Below are positions 21,605 to 25,490 of a stretch of DNA of 25,490 bases, piece by piece (position 1 is the stretch's first letter; every line of letters begins with the position of its first letter). The stretch spans positions 1-25,490 of the forward strand of contig NZ_JAPJNQ010000029.1 of assembly GCF_030826625.1 (NCBI RefSeq), given 5' to 3'. The notes under the pieces are model-generated. The model was not told the origin of the DNA. It was given only the letters and a program-made list of their open reading frames with translations, and did no database searches. A program made the translations under genes and the position numbers. The stretch comes from Corynebacterium sp. Lineage in GTDB: Bacteria; Actinomycetota; Actinomycetes; Mycobacteriales; Mycobacteriaceae.

Positions 21605-22600
21605 TTATTTTGCTAGTTCAGCAGCAATCGCGTGTGAACCTTTAATCGTCGGGTGCATCGTCATCGTGTGCTTTGGCGCGGTGGTGTCAATGACGAGTGC
21701 AGAGACAAAACGCTGTTCATCAGGTGCGCACGTGTGATGATCACGGGTGGCAGAACGGACATCAACGAATCGCGCGCCAGCCTGAAGTGCTGCTTCCCGT
21801 TGCACATTCGCCAACGCTGCTTCCACGTGCTGCGCCCCCGGAACCACGAAGCCCAGCGGCTGATTCGGGATGACGTTAACGAAGCACATATGCCCCTGCG
21901 GGGAAGAAACGCTCAAATACGACGGGACCGTCACCTGGGCATTCGGTGCCACCTCATGCACATGACGAGTGATATCAGCTACTCGCCCTTTATAGCGATC
22001 GATGATTGCCTGCGGGTATGGCAGCGGCGGATTGCGCAAGTCAGAGAGGTGGAATCTCCACGGATCCAACCCGCCTACGGAAATAACGACTTCCTCGGTA
22101 GCTGGACCGAGACTGCCATCGCGTATAGCCTGCTCAAACTGGTGCTCGATAACCTTCCGGGAAGTAGCACCGTTACAGGAATAGTCGGCCAAGCTCCGCC
22201 CGGTCATTTCCGCCAACTGGCGTGGCCAGTTCTGCGGATCTTGCCCGCAGCCACTCAGCCCCAGTTCAACCTGCCGGACAAACCCACGGCCGGAATCACT
22301 GGATTGGGATGAAGAGCCCAGCGATTCTTCTGGCACGCCCCGCTGTTGCCAACGGAAACCACGAGCATGCCCGTTAGCGGTAAAAGAATCACCCATGGTA
22401 ATCAGCTGTTTTCCTGAACCGTGATGAACCCGTTCACTGCCGGCACCACCCGCGGAACTGCCATCCTCAGATGAAGAGCTAGAACTGGAGCTCGAAAGCT
22501 CCGTCAACGATGACGCATCTGCTGAGTGAGTAGCAGCCATCGCACACAGTACGGTAGTAGCGAGCGCGCTCAGCACGATCGCAAACGGGCGCCTTTTCAT
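21605..22600 (-). CDS. secreted SGNH/GDSL-family hydrolase
   Basis: Exported esterase/lipase-like protein of 331 residues: signal peptide (MKRRPF, hydrophobic core to about residue 24, cleavage near SADAS), an almost pure Ser linker (36-44), then the SGNH domain. Block I is TMGDSFTANG with nucleophile S72, and the C-terminal His is H316 in TMHPTIKGSH. Block III reads GGLDPW (176-181) where GGND is usual, so the oxyanion Asn is Leu; the Asp three residues before the His is also not conserved. Cys 118 and 142 may pair. ATG at 22600 has AAGGAA 8 bases upstream. Natural substrates may be envelope lipids or esters, but this cannot be read from sequence. Confidence 0.85.
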   Translation of the reverse strand: MKRRPFAIVLSALATTVLCAMAATHSADASSLTELSSSSSSSSSEDGSSAGGAGSERVHHGSGKQLITMGDSFTANGHARGFRWQQRGVPEESLGSSSQSSDSGRGFVRQVELGLSGCGQDPQNWPRQLAEMTGRSLADYSCNGATSRKVIEHQFEQAIRDGSLGPATEEVVISVGGLDPWRFHLSDLRNPPLPYPQAIIDRYKGRVADITRHVHEVAPNAQVTVPSYLSVSSPQGHMCFVNVIPNQPLGFVVPGAQHVEAALANVQREAALQAGARFVDVRSATRDHHTCAPDEQRFVSALVIDTTAPKHTMTMHPTIKGSHAIAAELAK

Positions 22601-22658
22601 GATAAAAATTCCTTGAAGGTTAGGGCGAACAGCCGTGGACACCTAGGAATGATGGGGC

Positions 22659-24911
22659 CTATCTCTGACCCCGGTCCTTCCGGAAGCGCGATTGACGCAT
22701 CTCAGATTCATGATAATCATCATCAATGTGCTCGCCGCGGCTCATCTTTTCCAACATTTCATTATAGAGATCTAAGGCGTTACCAGATTCATCAGCTGAT
22801 TCGGCAGCGTCATCGACGCTCCCCTGTGCATGCACAGCTGCGCCCGCACGCTCATCGTCAGCATCGTCGGCTCGCCTGTATGCACGCAAAGCTGCGTTGC
22901 CCTGCTCGTTGTCAGCACTGCCAGCTCGCTCGTCGTCAAGCTCATGATCAGGAACCCGGTCCATCTCCGCGTCAATGGCCTGTTGCTGTTCGCGGTCGTA
23001 GGTAAACAACTGGCGAAACAGCTCACCGAAGACGACGATCAACGGGAACGAGCCTGCGGCCCAGCCGATACCGGCACCCACGCGCTGATCGGCAAGCAAA
23101 TCAATATCCCAGGGCAGCTCGATGGAGGCGTAGAACTGCTCGCCCAGAATATCCGTCAGCTGCATCATATAAACGCCCAGGTAGAGGTGGATCGGCATGG
23201 AGAAAAACAGCCACGCCAAACGCACCAGCGGCTGTTTGCGCCCCGGCAGTGGGTCCGCACCGATGACTTCCCAGAAATAAAAATAACCAGAAACCAAAAA
23301 CGCCCAGTTCATGATGACGTGACCGGCGTGATCCGAAATCGCAGCCTGGTACCAGTCGAAGCTCAGATACAGCGCATAGAACACGAAAATGAATTGCGCG
23401 AGGTTCACCGGCGGATAGGTGATAATGCGCAGCCCGCGGGACTGGCAGAACGCGCGAGTCCAATCATGCAGGTTGGGTTTGCCGTATTCGCCAGGCTCCC
23501 ACGCCGTCATGATCAGCGTCAGCGGCGCACCGAGCACCAGGAAGACCGGGAAAGTCATCGACAACAGCATGTGGCCGATCATGTGCATCGAGAACGTCGC
23601 CGGGATGATCATGCCGACGCCCGAACTCATGATCACTGCCAAGCCCAACGAACCCAGCAAGAACCAGGCGGTGCGGCCCGACGACCAAGAATGCCCGGCG
23701 CGACGAGCACGACGCACCGCATACAGGTAGCCGACGGCGAGCAGAATGCCGAGTGCACTGAACATGACGTCGAAACGCCAAATGGTCCAGACATTGAGGA
23801 TGTCCGGTTCGAACGGGATGTCGTAGCCGACGGTGATTTCCATCGTCGACAAGTTCGGATCGTCCGGTGCCGGTGGCGGGGTGCGGCCCATGGTGACGGC
23901 GATGCCAGCGGTCAATGCCATCACCAGCACTTCGACAATAGCGATGCGCTGGAATACGACTGGGCGCTGTGCCAGCTGCGGGATGCTGCGGGTGCGGTGC
24001 AGACAACCCAGTCCCACGAGGACGAGGGTGAGCACGGTTTTGGCGGTGATGATCCAGCCGTAATTCGTCGTAAAGAGATGGTGCGGGCCGATGCGCAATG
24101 CGGCGTTGACGATGCCAGAAATTGCCATCACTGCGGCGGCGAATAGCGCCAGGGAGGAATAGCGGCGCACGGCGAGTTCGAGGTGTTCACCCAGGCGGCG
24201 CGAGTGCGCAATCAGGGCGGTCAGCCCTCCGATCCACAGCACCAGGAAGACCAGGTGCCATAGGTAGGAGTTGGTGCCCCAGTCGTGGTCGCCACCGGAG
24301 GCTGAGTGGCCTTCCATACCCAGCGGGACGACGGTGATCACCGCACCAACCAGCAGCAACGGTTGCATCGTCCAGCGGCGCGCAAACAGGCCGACGATGC
24401 CGACGATAGCTGCCAGCAGCGACATGATCAGCCAGGATTTTGCCTCTGCTACTTGGCTGAGCGCGACATCCCAATGCCCGAAGGTATTGAAAAACGGGGT
24501 TCCGGAGACATCAGAAAATGTCATCGAGACCATCGCCAGCGCGACGACGGCGAGGGTGAGCAAGCTCAGCGCGCCCGTGCGTGCGGCCAAGTGCCCGTCG
24601 ACGCTGAGTCGGGCTTGGGCAAGGCCGGAGTTCGGCGTGGGATCATCGGCTGCGGGTTCCGGCATACGCGGTGGAATGAGGAACGCCGTGAGCAGGTAAG
24701 AACCGACGGCGAGTGCGACGAGAATCCAGGAGGCCGCACGCAAAAACGGCAGCCCGAAGGTGGTGATCATGCCTGGGTCGGGGATTCCGAGCGCTGCCAA
24801 CGACTCCGCGAGGAACTGTGCGGAGATAATGCCGGCTGCTAAACCGGCGGTCAGCAGCATCGCTAGGTACCAGGGCCAGGTCGATCGCACGCGTGAGGTC
24901 GGGGTAGCCAT
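22659..24911 (-). CDS. CopD-CtaG fusion membrane protein (copper handling / cytochrome oxidase assembly)
   Basis: A 750-residue protein with about 14-16 membrane helices in two parts. The first half (to about residue 340) resembles the copper-resistance CopD domain (LWHLVFLVLWIGGLTALI, then a helix with TTNYGWIITAKTVLTL). The second half resembles CtaG of the caa3 oxidase assembly type, with the His/Met helix FSMHMIGHMLLSMTFPVF (near residue 440) suited to copper binding, and the GADPLPGR loop. Actinobacterial genomes commonly carry this fusion (as Rv0102). The last 100 residues are a charged cytoplasmic tail containing two copies of DDERAG and similar acidic units. ATG at 24911 has only a weak TAGAG upstream. 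Membrane located, likely supplying copper to cytochrome c oxidase. Confidence 0.85.
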   Translation of the reverse strand: MATPTSRVRSTWPWYLAMLLTAGLAAGIISAQFLAESLAALGIPDPGMITTFGLPFLRAASWILVALAVGSYLLTAFLIPPRMPEPAADDPTPNSGLAQARLSVDGHLAARTGALSLLTLAVVALAMVSMTFSDVSGTPFFNTFGHWDVALSQVAEAKSWLIMSLLAAIVGIVGLFARRWTMQPLLLVGAVITVVPLGMEGHSASGGDHDWGTNSYLWHLVFLVLWIGGLTALIAHSRRLGEHLELAVRRYSSLALFAAAVMAISGIVNAALRIGPHHLFTTNYGWIITAKTVLTLVLVGLGCLHRTRSIPQLAQRPVVFQRIAIVEVLVMALTAGIAVTMGRTPPPAPDDPNLSTMEITVGYDIPFEPDILNVWTIWRFDVMFSALGILLAVGYLYAVRRARRAGHSWSSGRTAWFLLGSLGLAVIMSSGVGMIIPATFSMHMIGHMLLSMTFPVFLVLGAPLTLIMTAWEPGEYGKPNLHDWTRAFCQSRGLRIITYPPVNLAQFIFVFYALYLSFDWYQAAISDHAGHVIMNWAFLVSGYFYFWEVIGADPLPGRKQPLVRLAWLFFSMPIHLYLGVYMMQLTDILGEQFYASIELPWDIDLLADQRVGAGIGWAAGSFPLIVVFGELFRQLFTYDREQQQAIDAEMDRVPDHELDDERAGSADNEQGNAALRAYRRADDADDERAGAAVHAQGSVDDAAESADESGNALDLYNEMLEKMSRGEHIDDDYHESEMRQSRFRKDRGQR

Positions 24912-24968
24912 AGGCTCTAACCTACAACCAATCGCTGCGGATTCTGAACCGGTGTGAAGTGACTAGCA

Positions 24969-24998
24969 TTGTCGCTTGTTCGGAGCATCCGGTATAGT
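24969..24998 (+). promoter_or_regulatory. promoter of tRNA-Arg
   Basis: -35 TTGTCG (24969-24974), 18-bp spacer, -10 TATAGT (24993-24998), both near consensus. The predicted start point is about 30 bases before the tRNA 5' end. Confidence 0.75.
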
Positions 24999-25035
24999 TT
25001 TCATGCGGGTCGACGCTCATGGGCGCGATCTACCG

Positions 25036-25109
25036 GCCTCCATAGCTCAGTGGATTAGAGCAACGGGTTTCTACCCCGTCGGTCGCGGGTTCGAATCCTG
25101 CTGGGGGCA
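25036..25109 (+). tRNA. tRNA-Arg (anticodon TCT)
   Basis: Cloverleaf by eye: acceptor GCCTCCA pairs with TGGGGGC (25102-25108, one G-U), D-arm AGCTCAGTGGATTAGAGC, anticodon stem ACGGG/CCCGT around the loop TTTCTAC (anticodon TCT, reading AGA), T-arm GCGGG-TTCGAAT-CCTGC. CCA is not encoded. It reads the rare AGA Arg codons. Confidence 0.95.
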
Positions 25110-25162
25110 CTACCCGCTTGCCCCATCGTCGGCAATCATGTCTGCCGGTAATCACGTCTATG

Positions 25163-25228
25163 GTGTCTTTTTTACAAATAGTGAACGAAAATGGCCGGTT
25201 TCAGGTGGCCTATTTGTAAAAAAGACAC
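25163..25228. repeat. 19-bp perfect inverted repeat downstream of tRNA-Arg
   Basis: Arms 25163-25181 (GTGTC, T6, ACAAATAG) and 25210-25228 (CTATTTGT, A6, GACAC with shared bases) are perfectly complementary over 19 bp; the 28-base centre contains GGCC/GGCC and reads GTGAACGAAA at its left. A TA dinucleotide flanks each arm at two bases. It could be the tRNA terminator, a miniature inverted-repeat element or a binding site; no open reading frame of note is inside. Confidence 0.85.
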
Positions 25229-25473
25229 AATACGCTGGTCGGCGCCCCGACCAGACACACTTTTGGCGTTTAACCCACACTTCTGTCGCGTATCCCGCGA
25301 TAAAAGAAGTATTTGCCGTCAGCAAGCGCCATTACCACCATCTCCGGCCCCGCGCTACTTACGCACCAAGGTAGGGTTGAACCCAACAAGACCCCAAAAC
25401 AGCTACGCAACAGCGACTCCCCCGGTGTGCCTTATCCCGCCACTGCGGTGAGCGCGCATCGTTAAGGAGCCCC
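25229..25473. other. intergenic region before the last gene
   Basis: No convincing gene. It holds a small perfect hairpin, CTGGTCGG (25235-25242) with CCGACCAG (25247-25254), loop CGCC, which could help terminate the tRNA transcript although only ACACACTTTT follows. The rest should contain the promoter of the gene starting at 25474; I cannot assign its -10. Confidence 0.5.
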
Positions 25474-25490
25474 ATGGCACTTCCCCACCC
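25474..25490 (+). CDS. start of a gene cut off by the window edge
   Basis: ATG at 25474 with an AAGGAG ribosome-binding site four bases upstream; only the first five codons (MALPH) and part of the sixth are present, too little to identify. Confidence 0.55.

Noticed and set aside
22830..24146. A 438-codon plus-strand open frame
   Set aside because: It is antisense to the CopD-CtaG gene, rich in His/Arg/Gln without domains, and has no ribosome-binding site; it is a shadow frame.
24976..25374. A 132-codon plus-strand frame
   Set aside because: It runs through the tRNA-Arg gene and the palindrome; chance frame.
25036..25490. Prophage or island integration at tRNA-Arg
   Set aside because: No duplicated tRNA 3' end and no integrase is visible in the window.
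1..25490. CRISPR array or insertion sequence
   Set aside because: No regularly spaced direct repeats of 25-40 bases and no transposase-like coding region were seen on either strand.

Overview
The window looks like a Corynebacterium chromosome segment (Actinobacteria, Mycobacteriales). The main reason is gene content. RpiB, a DsbA-like mycothiol-type reductase, PepN, a group II truncated haemoglobin, an unassigned conserved gene, a hotdog thioesterase, EttA and an SSB-like protein appear in the same order as I remember for M. tuberculosis Rv2465c-Rv2478c. Corynebacterial features are interspersed: a MetB closely resembling the C. glutamicum enzyme, a sortase beside a surface protein with an AETG tail, and a CopD-CtaG fusion. 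Base composition is moderately GC-rich. No phage, transposase or CRISPR is visible.

Layout. 1-1770 (minus): PspC-domain fragment, rpiB, small membrane protein, DsbA-like reductase. 2030-4585 (plus): pepN, ended by a hairpin shared with the convergent SDR gene. 4642-6657 (minus): metB then an SDR oxidoreductase. 6795-8331 (plus): MscS-type channel overlapping glbO, closed by a textbook terminator. 8478-10611 (plus): sortase and a three-repeat surface protein. 10794-11882 (minus): alanine dehydrogenase. 12154-14170 (plus): TPP riboswitch and thiC. 14298-15265 (plus): a two-gene antitoxin/Fic module. 15367-17462 (minus): membrane-anchored trypsin-like protease and a multi-pass acyltransferase-like protein. 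17664-18982 (minus): unassigned gene and thioesterase, start-stop coupled. 19042-21422 (minus): ettA and an SSB-like gene. 21605-24911 (minus): secreted SGNH hydrolase and the CopD-CtaG protein. 25036-25109 (plus): tRNA-Arg(TCT), then a 19-bp perfect palindrome and the first codons of another gene.

The core part is housekeeping. The most interesting accessory parts are: (i) the Fic module, where the inhibitory Glu of the antitoxin and the second Arg of the Fic motif both appear to be missing, and whose promoter region is bracketed by a 14-bp inverted repeat covering the antitoxin ribosome-binding site; (ii) the sortase/surface-protein pair, whose substrate candidate has two hydrophobic sorting-signal-like segments and a codon-usage break after its first repeat; (iii) a 19-bp-arm palindrome made of two head-to-head perfect DnaA boxes; (iv) several structured intergenic elements, including one upstream of rpiB that can bury its Shine-Dalgarno. 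All assignments are from reading the sequence; no searches were run.
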